Source: Ariolimax columbianus
Taxonomy: Eukaryota > Mollusca > Gastropoda > Stylommatophora > Arionidae
Assembly: GCA_036924085.1 (NCBI GenBank)
Contig: JAVGWX010000005.1
Coordinates: 75,984,547-76,048,546, forward strand
Direction of reading: 5' to 3'
DNA length: 64,000 nt
Translations under genes and position numbers: made by a program
The notes under the pieces: generated by a model
What the model saw: the letters and a program-made list of their open reading frames with translations, nothing else
Database searches by the model: none
Told to the model about the DNA's origin: nothing
Part shown: positions 10,263 through 22,239 of the stretch, in pieces
Layout of the letters: every line of letters starts with the position of its first letter
Numbering within the stretch: position 1 is the stretch's first letter

Positions 10263-10829
10263 ACAACGAACTCACATCTGGCGTGGATGAGATGCAGTTT
10301 ATACTTTTAGTTGACTTGCCATTTTTGTTGAAGTTTCAGTGGCTTAAAATTGCACAACATGAGGCAGCCTACCTCAAGTACATTATTCCTTAGCCGCCTA
10401 CTGTCTGTGAGGTTGACAATATTGTCATTCATTGATGATAACAACAATAGCAAAAATAACATAACAAGCAGAATAATAAATAAACTATAGCCTAACAACA
10501 TAGACTTTGTGGTTTATAAATTTACTTCATCCATTCACTGAAATAAATAGATTACAGATAATAAACACTATAGTATGATCTATACGTGATGTTAGTCACT
10601 ACTTTAACTCCATCACTCGGTCTGGCGAGAGGACATGATTCACTAGAAAACTACTTGTTCGGGTTAAGTGTACATGAAGTTCATACACCTTGTATTTGAA
10701 AAAGTGGTCCTCTTCCCTACTATGTTAACAACGGGGTCTCAAACTCAAATCGCAAAGAGTGAAATGAGCTAGCTCGTTGACCTTTGAGTAGCAAATTATG
10801 TGACACGTAGGTCATATGTGAAATTTCAT
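10263..10829. other. Stretch without recognisable gene
   Basis: AT-rich sequence with only short frames. I see no gene or repeat. Confidence 0.4.
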
Positions 10830-11475
10830 TGTGTCCAAGAAGACACGTTTGATCGTCTTTATGTCTCCAAGAAGACACGTTTGATCGTCATTATGTCTCA
10901 AGAAGACACGTTTGATCGTCTTTATGTCTCCAAGAAGACACGTTTGATCACCTTTATGTCTCAATAATACACGTTTGATCGTCTTTATGTCTCCAAGAAG
11001 ACACGTTTGATCGTCTTTATGTCTCCAAGAAGACACGTTTGATCGGCTGTATGTCTCCAAGAAGACACGTTTGATCACCTTTATGTCTCAAGAAGACACG
11101 TTTGAGTGGTTTTGTGTCACAAAATCAAGTCTCGCTATCATTGTGACTCCAGAAGGCAAATTACACTGTCTTTATGTCTCAAAAAAATATATTTGTTTGT
11201 TAGTGTGTCGTAATAAGACATTTATGATTATATATTTGTTCCACAAGAAGAAAAGTACTATTTTCTTTGTGTAGCAAGAAGACAAGTTTGACTGCCTTTG
11301 TGTCGTAACAAAATTCACAGTTAACTGTCTATGTGTCGAAAGTTGCCAATTTTTATTGTCATTGTGAAAGAAAAATACCAGTTCGAGGTTTTTGAAACAT
11401 GATGGCATGTTTATTGTTAGTGTGTCTCAAAGACACGGTTGATTGTCTTTGTGTCGCAAGTAGACACTTGTGATT
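10830..11475. repeat. 32-bp minisatellite, decaying to the right
   Basis: Units of about 32 bp with tccaagaagacacgtttgat and cgtctttatgtc are clear to about 11110. Further right the words agaagacaagtttgactg and tgtcgcaagtagacac show older, degraded copies up to about 11470. The array therefore has a homogenised left part and a decayed right part. Confidence 0.88.
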
Positions 11476-11820
11476 GTTATTGTCATCGTGTCAATGAAAT
11501 ACAAAAAAGGACAAACCGGATGCTCCTTTTGGGAACATATATGCCAATGTGGGACTTTGGTACCCGCGAATAAATGCAGATGTGGGCCCTTAGTTTCCAC
11601 GCATACAGGTAGACGGCCCTTGAGTTGGATAACATTTGTGCCGCCTGGCAAAAAGTGCCGTGGTATTTGGACCGGATTCTGTCGTCTTCGTCATCATCTT
11701 TGCTAGAAAGAGCAAATTAAGTGAACAGGCCTCGCTGTAATTTAGGATATCACAAAGGAGTTGAGCATCACACTCAGCAATACATTTCAAACACCGAAAC
11801 AGAGGCACAGAGCCTGGTAT
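11476..11820. other. Stretch without recognisable gene
   Basis: No domain-bearing frame or repeat seen. It could hold the 3' untranslated region of the minus-strand gene at 12505-20242, but I could not place a convincing polyadenylation signal close to that gene's stop. Confidence 0.3.
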
Positions 11821-11962
11821 TGGTAGGAATAACTAAACATAGAGGCTGATATTGATGGTAACAACTATACATAGAAGCTGGTATTGATGGGAACAACTAT
11901 ACATAGAAGCTGGTATTGATGGGAACAACTATACATAGAAGCTGGTATTGATGGGAACAACT
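11821..11962. repeat. 32-bp minisatellite, about four units
   Basis: Four units containing atagaagctggtattgatgg and gaacaactatac, degenerate in the first unit. Confidence 0.88.
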
Positions 11963-11983
11963 AGAGAAATAGAGAGAGAGAAC

Positions 11984-12014
<31 letters not shown>

Positions 12015-12052
12015 GATTGGTTGATGACCTATGTAACTCATGGTGATACGGG

Positions 12053-12100
<48 letters not shown>

Positions 12101-12119
12101 TAACGAAAGAGGCAGTGAC

Positions 12120-12174
<55 letters not shown>

Positions 12175-12385
12175 AAGAGAGATAGACAGAGAGAGAGTTG
12201 ATTGATGGCAAATGTAAAGCTGGGAGATAAGAGCAAAGTATGAAAGAGAGAGAGAAAGAGAGACAGAGAGAGAGAGAGAGGGATAGAAAGAGAGGGGTTG
12301 GTTGATGACCTTTGTCAGGCAGGAAAATAAAAGCGAGAGAGAGAGAGATAGAGAGAGGAGAGAGAGAGAGGAGAGAGTTACTTGA
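11963..12385. repeat. (GA)n and (TA)n microsatellite cluster
   Basis: Long GA runs are broken by a pure TA run (12121-12155) and by a recurring non-repeat word ggttggttgatgac / ttgattgatggc (12017, 12198, 12298). The spacing of that word suggests a larger unit of roughly 100-180 bp with GA-rich filling. Confidence 0.9.
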
Positions 12386-12504
12386 TTGGGTATGTAACAA
12401 GAGGTCATTAGTGCTATGAAAGGGTTGGTTGATAGATTGTGCAACACAAGGGACAATAATTCTGGCCAGTTAACTGCCTGTCTATAACTTCGACTTTGCT
12501 CGAT

Positions 12505-15500
12505 TTACGAAATGTTAACATTCTTTTCATGCTTTTTACGCTCCCGTGTATCCTGCTTAAGCGAGTTAGTGTTCATAGAAGCAACATTATTTCCATAAGT
12601 GACATGCTCAGGCTGATTCTTTGGCACAATGTCTATTTTACCCTGATCGACCATCTTTGTAACAGATTCACTTCCGGCAACAGTACTAGCATCTAATTGT
12701 TTCTCTCCGCAATTAGGACGCACTATCTGTGTGTCGTCTGCTTGCTTGTTTGCTTGCTTGTCTTTACTGATGTGCTCCTTCTGTGAGTGGTCTCTGGTCA
12801 GCAGTAACATTTTATTGGTCGTTTCACGCCTTAGTGGGGTTTTCAAGGATGTGCCAGGGACTACTTCCGGACACATCCAGACTAGCTTAGTTCTCCTGCA
12901 GGGGCCTTCCTCGTGGCAGTCAACTTCAGTGAAATGGCTGGTCGGACTTATTTCCGCTCTCGATGATATGGCAGCAATATTTTCGAGGCTATCTGAAGAA
13001 ATGCATGTTGGATGTGCACTAACACAAACGCTCTCACGGAGACTGGAAGTAGGAGTGATGTTATTCTGATGCTTCAACAAAGACAATTTTTCCATGAAGA
13101 CGGTAGATAATGTTCGCGTATTTGAGCTTCTGGTAGCCATTGGAAGCTGTGGTTGATGGATACAATGTTTTGGGGATGTATATAATTTACTGAAAGAATT
13201 AGGAACACAGCAGAGATGTCGTCGTAATTTCCCTTTGCACCTTGTAGACTTCCTGGGGGCAAAGTAGTGGCCATTAGACCCAAATTGCATTTCTTGTGAT
13301 GCTTTAGGGAAGATGCAAGTTTCCTTCTGTGATTGAAAGCGTCGCGTGTTGCGCCTGTCTTGTATCTTTTTTTTATTAGGTGATGTCTGTATTTTGTCAT
13401 GTAATGTCTGCATATCACAACGGGAAGTATGATTTAAACTGGACAGACACGGAGCTGCGCATGTATGATGTGTTGTAGTTGGTGTTTCAGTAGAATGTCT
13501 ATCACTTTTCCTCTCACTAATGCTAATGCAATTATCGTTTGCTATTACTTCGTTTGCTTTGTCGTTGTGAATTGTGTTAGGAAAAGTAGACTGTATCTGA
13601 ACTGAATATAGAGGCAAGCTATTAGATGTTTGATGTATCGAAACCTTGTTAGCTGTGTCCTTGGTATATATATTTTCCTGTATCTGCTTTCTGCCTTCTA
13701 ATTGTGTGTGTCCTTCACTCTTGATAATCTTCTTGCTTTTACAGCGTATGGCGACATCAATAATATTTGATACTGCTGGTGATCGTCCCTTCAATCGATT
13801 CCTACTTGCGGGTAACTTTTCTGGTTTCAGCAGTCCGTCTCTGTTCTTGCAGGGAAACATCTCGCAGAGATGGACACATCTTCCGTCTTTAGGCATTGCT
13901 TTTTGCTTGGAGGCATATTTGTAATAATTTTCTTTATTGCGCCGAGTTCCATACCCAATTGTTGTGTTTCTCTCTTGTTGAAAGTCAGTGCCATGTGCTA
14001 TCTGCGGTTGTTGAAGGTCAGTGCCATGTGGCAACTGCGGCTGGTGAAGTTCAGTGCGATGTGCCAACATCGGATGTCCAACGCCAGCGTGATGTGTTAA
14101 AGACGGCTGGCTAATCGCATGTGTCAGGAGAGGGTGTTGAAGTCTATATTCTTCACCTAGTTCAGAAACCGTTGATGAAACTAGTATAGGTCGAATTTGG
14201 TTTGTCTGAAGACCATAAAACAAGTTATCAAAAGATATGGGATGCTCGTGCTGACAATGGCTGATCCTTGACGTCCTCTCGTATGCAGAAGCGTCTTTGT
14301 CAGGTTTCATTGAGACTAATTCGCAACTTGGAACTTTTAAAACTCTTTTAAAGTTAAAACTGTTATCCTGTGTTTCATTGTCTAGACTTTGAATACGGGG
14401 ACGTTTCTCGGTAAGATTTTCTGAAATATCGCCCGCATTTGCATACACAGTTTCGTCCACAGCAGGGCAACCAGTAGTCCAGACATGAGTAGTTGCAGAT
14501 TTCTTTATTGAAATACCCGCCGATCTGAATCCAAGATCTCCAGCATCTTGGCGTGATTCCACAAATTTCTCTGGCTGGGCAAGTTCATCACGGATGTTAT
14601 AAAGCCACTTGAAGCCAGCACAGCTCAATTTGGACTTCACATCTTGCGTCCATTTTCTTTTAGTAAAAGATGCCGTATCATTAATAATATTAAACGCTTC
14701 ATCAGTCTTCTTTGTCGTTGGCGCTGACATATTTCTTGAAGACATAGCTCTATTTGTCCTGACATCGCGAGCGGTTGAACCATGGGCAGTCAACTTCCTT
14801 ATTGCATTCATACAATTGTAACTCTTGGACACCTTATTGAAAGGCGCGTCTATTGTTGATTCTATTTCCTTTTCTGTCAGCACTTTATGCAAACTAGCAA
14901 TACTGGAAACATCATGATTATTAGAGACTACATTCTCTTCGATCTGTTCCATCTCTCTTGTTCCCGACCCCATATCTCTTGTTCCTGACCCCATCTCTCT
15001 TGTTCCTGACCCCATCTCTCTTGTTCCCGACCTCATCTCTCTTGTTCCCGACCCCATATCTCTTGTCCCCGACCCCATCTCTCTTGTTCCCGACCCAATC
15101 TCTCTAGTACCAAATCTAAACTCTCTTGTACTCAGTCCCATGCCTGTTGGACTCAATCCCATCTCTCTTGTACCCAATCTCACATCTCGTGTACCCAATC
15201 TCACCTCTCGTGTACCCAATCCTTTCTCTTTTATACCCAATCCCACCTCTCGTGTACCAAATCCCATCTCTCGTGTACCCAATCTCATCTCTCTTGTACC
15301 CAATCTCAACTCTCTTGTACCAAATCTCACCTCTCTTGTGCCCAATCTCACCTCTCTTGTACTTCGTTCAATCTCTTGTGTACTAAGTCCCATCTCTCTT
15401 GTACCGAATCCGATCTCTCTTGTAATCAGTTCGATCTCTCTTGCACTTTGTCTCACATCTCTTGTACCCAATCTAATCTCTCTTGTACCCAGCCCAATCC

Positions 15501-18500
15501 CTCTTGTACCCAGTCCCATCTCACGTGTACCCAGTTCCATCTCTCTTGCACCTTGTCTCATCCCTCTTGTACTCAGTCCCATCTCTTTTGTACCCAGTCC
15601 CATCTCTCGTGAACCCAGTTCGATCTCTTTTGCACCTTGTATCATCTTTCTTGTACCCAGTTCCATCTCTTTTGTACCCAGTCCCATATCTTTTGTACCC
15701 AGTCCCATCGCTCTTGTACCCAGTCCCATCTCTCGTGTACCCAGTGTTATCTCTCTTACACCTTGTCTCATCTCTCTTGTACCCAGTCCCATCTCTTTTG
15801 TACCCAGTCCCATCTCTTTTGTACTAAGTCCCATCTCTCGTGTACCCAGTCCCATCTCTCTTGTTCCCAATCTCATCTCTTTTGTACCTGTTCTAATCGC
15901 GTCTGTGCACAGACCCCGCTCCATTGTATCAGGTTTCACCTTTCTTTTACATGGTTCAACCTCTTTTGTACCTGGTTTCAACATTCTTGTACATGGGTCA
16001 ACCTCTCTCGTACCTGATTTCACTGTTCTTGTACATGGTTCAACCTCTCTCGTACCTGGTTTCATCGTTCTTGTATATGGTTCAACCTCTCTCATACCTG
16101 ATTTCACCGTTCTTGTACATGGGTCAACCTCTCTCGTACCTGGTTCCACCCTTCTTGTACATGGGTCAACCTCTCTCGTACCTGGTTCCACCGTTCTTAT
16201 ACCCGATCCAACGGACACCTCAGAAGCCTGACACATAACATTCCTTGTTTTACCCTTCAGAATTTCTGAAGAAAAAAGTAAAGCTTCGTCGCTCATGAAA
16301 CTACCGGCTGGAAGTCCTGTGCGAAACGTCTTCTCTGGAGAACTAAAATTAACTCCTCGCTTGCAGCCAAACGAATTATCGTCTCTGGCATGCTCAAAAA
16401 CTGTCCATTTATCCTCCTGCCCAAATAACCCCTGTTTTTTACAAAAAAATCTGGCGTTCTTTTCTGTAATGTGTGTTAGTACTCTTTCTGTGTTGTCTAA
16501 CTGTTGCGACAAATACATATTCTGTTGCGAAAAAACTATATTGTTTGGCGACATGTTCTTCGACAAATCGTAAGCGGACTTGACATTTACAGAGGAATCG
16601 TGTCTTCTTGGCCAAGAATATGTCAAACCGGATTTGTTACTAATATCGCTGCCTTGGTCTACTGCCTGACGCTTAGTTCTGTCGAAGAATAAACCTGTGT
16701 CCATGGCTACCGTTTTGAGAGGTCTTTGTCTTTTGTTAGTGTCTTCTCTCTGAGCGAGATGTGGACGTACTAGCAAATCCTCATGCCACTTGGGATGTTT
16801 AGATACAGATGTATAGACAACTGTTGAGCCGTGTTGCACGATATTTTTTCTTTGCTGATGTGTGCTCCTTTTTCCATAAACATGACCCCCTGTATCAGAA
16901 GCATGTACTTTGTTCTGATCACATTTTAGAATGTTAGACACCATCACTTGATATTTCATATTATTTTGTTTCTTGTCTCTCAAACCTGCCTCATTTCCTG
17001 TCACGTAAAAAACTCCACTTCTGTTGCACGGAATCAACCCAGAACTATCGCCAATACCAATTAGTTTGTTAGTGTGCACATTATTCGTTGTGAAGCGATT
17101 GTTCTTCCAATTTCTAGGGTCCTCTTTAGATTGTGTCATTGTTGGTGGATGAGTCTGTCGGCGGGTCTTCGTATACATTGGTATTCCACTTCTTCGAGGG
17201 AACACGTCCTTCCACTTGTTATGGTGATACCTTGGTGGTAGATTTGGTTTGTGTCTGAAGAACTTTGGTTCACTCACAGATATTTGTCGCTGTTTGATTA
17301 TACATGATTGTCTGCCAGAATTCTGTGTCAAAGTTTGTTGCTCGTTTTGACGAGGTACAGCTTTTTCAATCGCAGACTGGGATATTTTCGTTATATCAGG
17401 GCGACTGTGAGAATTAGTTTCGATGTGCGTCAAGTTGCTTTCTTTAAGCCGACTATCAAGTTGTGAATACTGCATGGCCGTACTCATAGGTAGCGGTTCA
17501 GTTTGGGGTGTGGTATTACAGGATTTGGAAAGTATGTTACTGTACCCCGGGGGAATCTCTGAATGTGGTGGTGCGGCAGTCTGCTTGTGTCCTTCCTTTT
17601 CGAACCTGAAGATCATCTCGTCGGCGCTGTTCCTCTTCACGTCATCGTTGAATTTGAGAGGAACTACTTGCTTAGCCGAATAGCTGTCTGTATGTTCTCG
17701 GCGCTGGGAATCGTTCCGGAGCGAGTCTAATGTGTGTAAGAGCCCGTATTTGGACGTTTCGTTAACTCTTCGCAACGTGACATCTCGTGCAATTGGTTTG
17801 GCTGGTACATTTTTATTCCACGCACAGGACGTCTGAATTTCAGTTGCAGCGTGTTCCTTTTGGTCAATTAAACGTTTTCGATACCCTAGAAGTTTCTTGT
17901 TGATCATCTCACGTGCACACTTTTTGCGACTCGCGAAGGGAACGGCGCCTTTGTCGTTCTTGATATTTGATATATATGAAGGGTGGACGCGTTGCTCTTC
18001 TGGGGGATTCTTAACCATGTTCTGTTGTTGTTTATGAAGATATTTTGGAAGGTGAAGAAAGATATTTAAGAAAGCTACGGCATCACAAGCCTTGTATGAA
18101 GTTCCTGTTTGACCCTTCCAGTCAGCTGAAAGGTGTGCATTGTCCTTTAACGCATTATTTTTGAGGTCACGACAATAACACATATCCTGATATGGACATG
18201 CAAGACAATAAGCCTTGTGCGTTAATGCATTCAAAATATGTTGTTGCTCTTGGTCCGTCTGTTTCCTAACATATTTTGAAAGCTGGACACATTTCTGTGA
18301 GGCTTTTTTTGATTTTAGTCGACATTCTGGAATTATGTAAGGCCGGTACCTCTCAACGGAAGTTTTTGTGTGTATAGGACCATTCATGCGTCTTGGAAAT
18401 TGTTTGATCTGTTCAATAACCCGTCCAACACGTCGTTTCGTGTCTTGTGGATGGCTGAATGAAAACACTGCAGAATGAAGTGATGCGTCTTGTGTTCTAC

Positions 18501-20242
18501 TTCCTGGGTACTTTGACCTTACTGCCATACACGAAGATCCTGTCCAGAAACAGTTTTGAGTCTCCTGGGTGCTTCTCAAATGTGACTCCTCACAAGGAAT
18601 TTTGTGCAAGATTTGTGTATGCTCTTGTAAGCTCTGTGGAAAAGCTTGCAAAGTCTTTGGAATTTCCTGAATCCTCTTTGGAATCACATGCAACTTCTTG
18701 GGAATTTCATGCAACCTCTTTGGAGTTTCTTGCAACCTTTTGGGAATTTCATGGAACCTCTTCGGAATTTCATGCAAACCTTGTACTTCAAAGTTTCTCT
18801 TTCGTTTTAAAGAATGCAAACCTGGTCTGAACGGAGAGAAAGACGTGCTAGATAGATTAAACCTGGTGTTAGTCCTTGAATGCGTTCTACCCATTCTCTG
18901 AAGTCTATTAATATTGTCTGAATCGATCTGGTCTGTCTTTGCACTCTTAATCTGACTAGTCTGAGTCAGCAATGACTCTGACAAGATATCCGGAGGCAAT
19001 GTCAGACAATCAGAATTTATTTTCGGTTTCGTTACGTTTTTTTCTTTCGGACTTACATGTGATCTACTTGTCAGGAGGTCCGGGAAAAGTTGTTTGAAAG
19101 AAAATGATGTGTTGTCTAATTTCAGGTTCGCTATTTTACTGAGCAATAATTGTGCATTTTGGGGACACAACAATGCTTTTGTACTCTCATCAGAATCCAT
19201 ATAATGTTTAAAATAATCTGTTTGTTTGTAACCCTTGGCTTCTTTAACTTTAAAATACTCCTGCTTTTTCTGTCTCCAATTTATTTTTCCCTTTTCCTTT
19301 TTATTATGTAATTGCGCTTTCTGTTTATTATCAACTTGATTGTTCTTTTCATCATCTTGATTTTTTGACTTTTGTAAACCTATTTGCTGGAACAATGCAG
19401 CGATTGCAGGATTAGTGCGTGTTTCTTGAAGAAGAGCATATTTGTTAACAATTACGTGCAAATCTCCAGAAAGTAGATCACTTGTAGCATCGTCCACATT
19501 TGGGCTAAACAAGGTCCTCAATTCGGTATTAGCCCTTGTAAGATCCCTGACCTGGGACAATCTGTTGGGTTTAAAACCCGACTTCCATGAGACGCAATCC
19601 CCGCTGTCTTTCGTCCCTGTCAGTAACCTATTAAGAATAGGAATTGCTTGTGTATTGTCAATATTTATGAATCGAACCGGCGGAGTATATGGAGAATTGG
19701 ACACTAATCCTTCTATTGCGTTGACAGAACTTCCATTACACTCATTGCTCGCTAAAACAGCTGTTTTGCTTTTTCTGAGTTGAAAGTCATTTTTGCTCAA
19801 TGGCACCGAATCATTTCTGACCTTGGCTTGGAAGAAAGAAATATTTCTGGTCAACACAGAAGCAAAAGGGCCTTCTATGTTGTGAGGATACACTTGCAAA
19901 TTAGATGGTAAACGATTATCGACATTCAGTTTGTTACAGTTATGTAGGATGGCCGCGACGCTTGCTTGGGTGTTGTATGCGTCTCCTCTGTCGAGAAAGC
20001 TATGTTTCCCCAGCTTATGTGGCGAAATGGCAATCTCGCTTCTACATATGTCAGAAATATCTTTCAATGTTGAAATACTGTTATAGGAATGTATCTTTGT
20101 GATTTGGGACAACGCCACTGAAGGGGCAGGGTCTGCTCGAACGTCCCTCTGCACATTATGTCCCTGAAGCTTCCCAGCTCCCAATGGTACATGTGTGTTT
20201 AGCAACTTGTCTTTCTTCTTGGGTATCGAGGACCCAGAGTAT
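12505..20242 (-). CDS. Giant terminal exon of an unrecognised protein with three in-frame repeat arrays
   Basis: A single open frame of about 2,578 codons runs on the minus strand from a splice acceptor at 20243-20244 to a TAA at 12505-12507. The first codons after the acceptor encode YSGSSIPKKKDK; no ATG lies near, so earlier exons must supply the start. The intron splits a codon, and one base of that codon lies in this exon. Numbering below counts from the TTG at 20203-20205. The protein is polar, basic and low in predicted globular structure. Residues about 472-536 hold an IPK-type heptad repeat (RLHEIPK). Residues about 661-679 hold a cysteine cluster (CLACPYQDMCYC). Residues about 1326-1754 hold some 60 seven-residue units of the type GTREMGL. 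Residues about 2026-2069 hold a shorter His/Gln/Leu repeat (LQQPQIAHGTD). No known domain is recognised. An unbroken frame of this length in such decayed surroundings argues that it is maintained. Cellular role unknown. Confidence 0.8.
13990..14130 (-). repeat. In-frame repeat 3 of the giant exon
   Basis: Three to four loosely repeated units of about 12-15 residues (HGTDLQQPQIAHGTD) near residues 2026-2069. The units keep frame. Confidence 0.65.
14945..16229 (-). repeat. In-frame 21-bp repeat of the giant exon (7-residue units)
   Basis: About 60 units of 21 bp encode seven-residue blocks of the type TREMGLG. The N-terminal part is a 42-bp dimer (TREVEPCTRTMKPG); the middle and C-terminal parts are monomeric, ending with SGTREMG units. 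Arg/Lys at position 2 and Glu or Asp at position 3 are kept while flanking residues drift, and no unit carries a stop or frame change. That pattern suggests selection on the peptide. The opposite strand is also open here (15140-16231), a by-product of the unit. Confidence 0.92.
18600..18790 (-). repeat. In-frame IPK heptad repeat of the giant exon
   Basis: About nine units of 21 bp encode seven-residue blocks (RLQEIPK and variants) at about residues 472-536. Hydrophobic residues recur every seven positions, but a proline in each unit argues against an ordinary coiled coil. Confidence 0.85.
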
Positions 20243-20265
20243 CTGAAATAGCAAGGAATTATGTT
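20243..20265 (-). promoter_or_regulatory. Splice acceptor of the giant exon
   Basis: Read on the minus strand the sequence is ttccttgctatttcag, a pyrimidine-rich tract ending in AG, with a branch-like ttaattaac about 30 bases before it. The open frame runs straight out of this AG, which supports it as the true exon boundary. Confidence 0.7.
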
Positions 20266-20289
20266 AATTAATTACGTTTTATCACTTGT

Positions 20290-20352
20290 AAGTGTCAAGA
20301 CAGGAGAACAACACAAGACACCCAACAGGAGAACAACACAAGACACCCAATG
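20290..20352. repeat. 25-bp tandem duplication in the intron
   Basis: Two units of caggagaacaacacaagaca plus cccaa, adjacent, just upstream of the giant exon's acceptor on the minus strand. Confidence 0.85.
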
Positions 20353-20504
20353 TTTGAACAACAGGGATAGAGCACGAGAATCAAATTCAGGCATAACTTC
20401 CCAAAATCAACAAAACTGATACAGACAAGCCCTGAACGTCGTCGTGTCGAGACAGGGCACAAATTGATGCAGGCCCCAAAGATGGAACTTCGTGAGGAGT
20501 CTGT

Positions 20505-20938
20505 ACCCGGACATCATCTACCATACACAACATGTCCGGATATTATCTACCATACACAACATGGCCGGACATCACCTACCATACACAACATGACTGTACA
20601 TCACCTACCATACACAACATGGCTGGACATCGTCTACCATACATAACAAGGCTGGACATCGTCTACCATACACAACATGGCTGGACATCATCTACCATAC
20701 ACAACATGTCCGGACATTACCTGCCATACACAACATGGCCGGAGATCACCTACCATACACAACATGGCTGGACATCGTCTACCACACACAACATGGCTGG
20801 ACATCATCTACCATACACAGCATGTCCGGACATTATCTACCATACACAACATGACTGGACATCTCTAACCATACACAACATGACTGGACATCATCTACCA
20901 TACACAACATGGCTGGACATCATCTACCACATACACTA
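20505..20938. repeat. 29-bp minisatellite array
   Basis: About 15 units containing taccatacacaacatggc and tggacatcatc. Variants tgtccggacat and tgactggacat alternate with tggctggacat. It directly abuts the LINE end that follows. Confidence 0.93.
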
Positions 20939-21175
20939 TGGAAGTCGCTGAACAGACTCCGAACTCATGTATCACGATGAAAGAGGAATATGAAAAGAGG
21001 GGGATACTCAGATGATGCCACATGTGACTGTGGCGTAATACAGGACTCAGATCACCTGATGACCTGCCCCAACCTCCAGGTAACGTGCAATAGATGCGAC
21101 ATGCTCGGAGCAAATGATAAGGCAATCTTTGTCGCTGAATACTGCATGCATGTTGTTCGATGTGGTGTTTGGACA
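20930..21175 (+). mobile_element. LINE C-terminal fragment with CxC-x7-H-x3-C knuckle
   Basis: The frame reads WKSLNRLRTHV, then GYSDDATCDCG, then HLMTCP. This cysteine-histidine cluster is the usual C-terminal end of jockey/CR1/I-type LINE RT proteins. Only the last ~75 residues remain. A satellite array replaces everything upstream. The cluster differs from that of the GAA-tailed LINE, so this is a different family. Confidence 0.75.
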
Positions 21176-21188
21176 TGGAAAGTAAATG

Positions 21189-21372
21189 AGTTTAGGTTCA
21201 ACACTCTCAAATATTTATTTATATATATATATATAATATTTGGTGCATCCCCGTGAAAACGTACTCTGGCTACAGAAATCTCAAGACTTAAGTTTAGGTT
21301 CAACACTCACAAATGTGTCTTAGGATTTCTGTGGTCAGAGAACGTTGTGATGGGGATGCACCAAATATTACA
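21189..21372. repeat. Inverted repeat with ~50-bp arms
   Basis: Arms at 21234-21287 and 21319-21370 pair: the left reads aatatttggtgcatcccc, the right ends ggggatgcaccaaatatt. About 30 bp lies between. In addition gtttaggttcaacactc occurs directly repeated at 21189 and 21292. This could be a folded LINE end or a short MITE. Confidence 0.75.
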
Positions 21373-21479
21373 TATACTACAGATGGACTCCTTAATACGC
21401 CTACATTGAACAAAATAGCTGGTTGGAAGATTTCGAATGGATTTTTATTTCGGTTTAGTATCCAATGGTTGGGTATTGT

Positions 21480-21735
21480 TTTATTTCTTTTTGCGTTCGC
21501 CTTATATCTCTATTCCCGTAGCGGTGTGCGTTGCATTATGGTTTTTATTATGCGCGTGTCGGCCCAGTGCATTCGACTTCAGCATGCATTTTATGTAAGG
21601 GTCTGCTTCCTCCTGCATTTTCTAAGGGTTTGCTTCCCCAGGGTATTTGGCCTGAGATATGATGGGGATCGAATCCACCACCTTCAGATTGTGAGCCGTG
21701 TCACTTAACCACTGGCCAACGCTGTCCCCGGTTGG
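21480..21735 (-). mobile_element. tRNA-headed SINE with shared core
   Basis: On the minus strand the head reads like a tRNA gene, with an A-box-like tggccagtggttaag and a B-box-like ggtggattcgatcccc at 21660-21720. It is followed by the core tgctgaagtcgaatgcactg near 21585. The A-rich 3' part (gcataataaaaaccataatg) resembles that of the 28S-headed units at 5.3 and 6.0 kb. It is not a working tRNA: the acceptor stem does not close cleanly and a SINE body follows. Confidence 0.75.
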
Positions 21736-21879
21736 GTATCTGATTACAAATGTTGAATAAAAATATTCGGTTGATGGATTTTGAATTTTGAGTCTAATAT
21801 CTAGCTTTTGGATACTGAATGTTTTAGTTCACAATTCAGTTTCAGGATACCGAATGTTGAATACAATATGATTACAATG

Positions 21880-22035
21880 AAGGGATCAAGATGATGAACA
21901 GTGCATGCACTGTATAGCAGCGGTCAGCTACCAAAAGTTGACTGCTGGCGTCAGAGCGAGCGATCGAGAGCTGGAAAGAACCCTTTTCCACCTCCACATG
22001 GTGATCCTGGATAGCAGGCTGCAATAAAAAGGGTA
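21880..22035 (+). mobile_element. SINE-A, 5' head only
   Basis: The stretch gggatcaagatgatgaacag...ggtgatcctggatagcaggc matches the 5' part of the SINE at 60284-60561 and of the minus copies at 24.2 and 41.8 kb, then stops at ctgcaataaaaaggg. Core and tail are missing. Confidence 0.7.
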
Positions 22036-22239
22036 AACTAAACAAGAAATGATCGATATGATTACACTTTGAATAAAGATACACGACAAAGCGCACATGT
22101 AGACAAAAGCGCACATGTAGACACAGTGGCCAAGAACGTATACAGGTAATGGCTCAATGACCGCAACAGGACACACACAAAACATACCCTAAGAACAAAA
22201 AAACAGAAACAAACAAGAAGTCATTTGGAAGAAACAAAT

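Noticed and set aside
15140..16231. 363-codon plus-strand frame rich in SPISLVP units
   Set aside because: It is the exact antisense of the 21-bp repeat inside the giant minus-strand exon. A stop-free repeat unit opens both strands; the minus strand continues open for kilobases outside the repeat, the plus strand does not.
21650..21730. tRNA gene on the minus strand
   Set aside because: Head of a SINE: a shared core and A-rich 3' part follow directly, and the acceptor stem does not pair.
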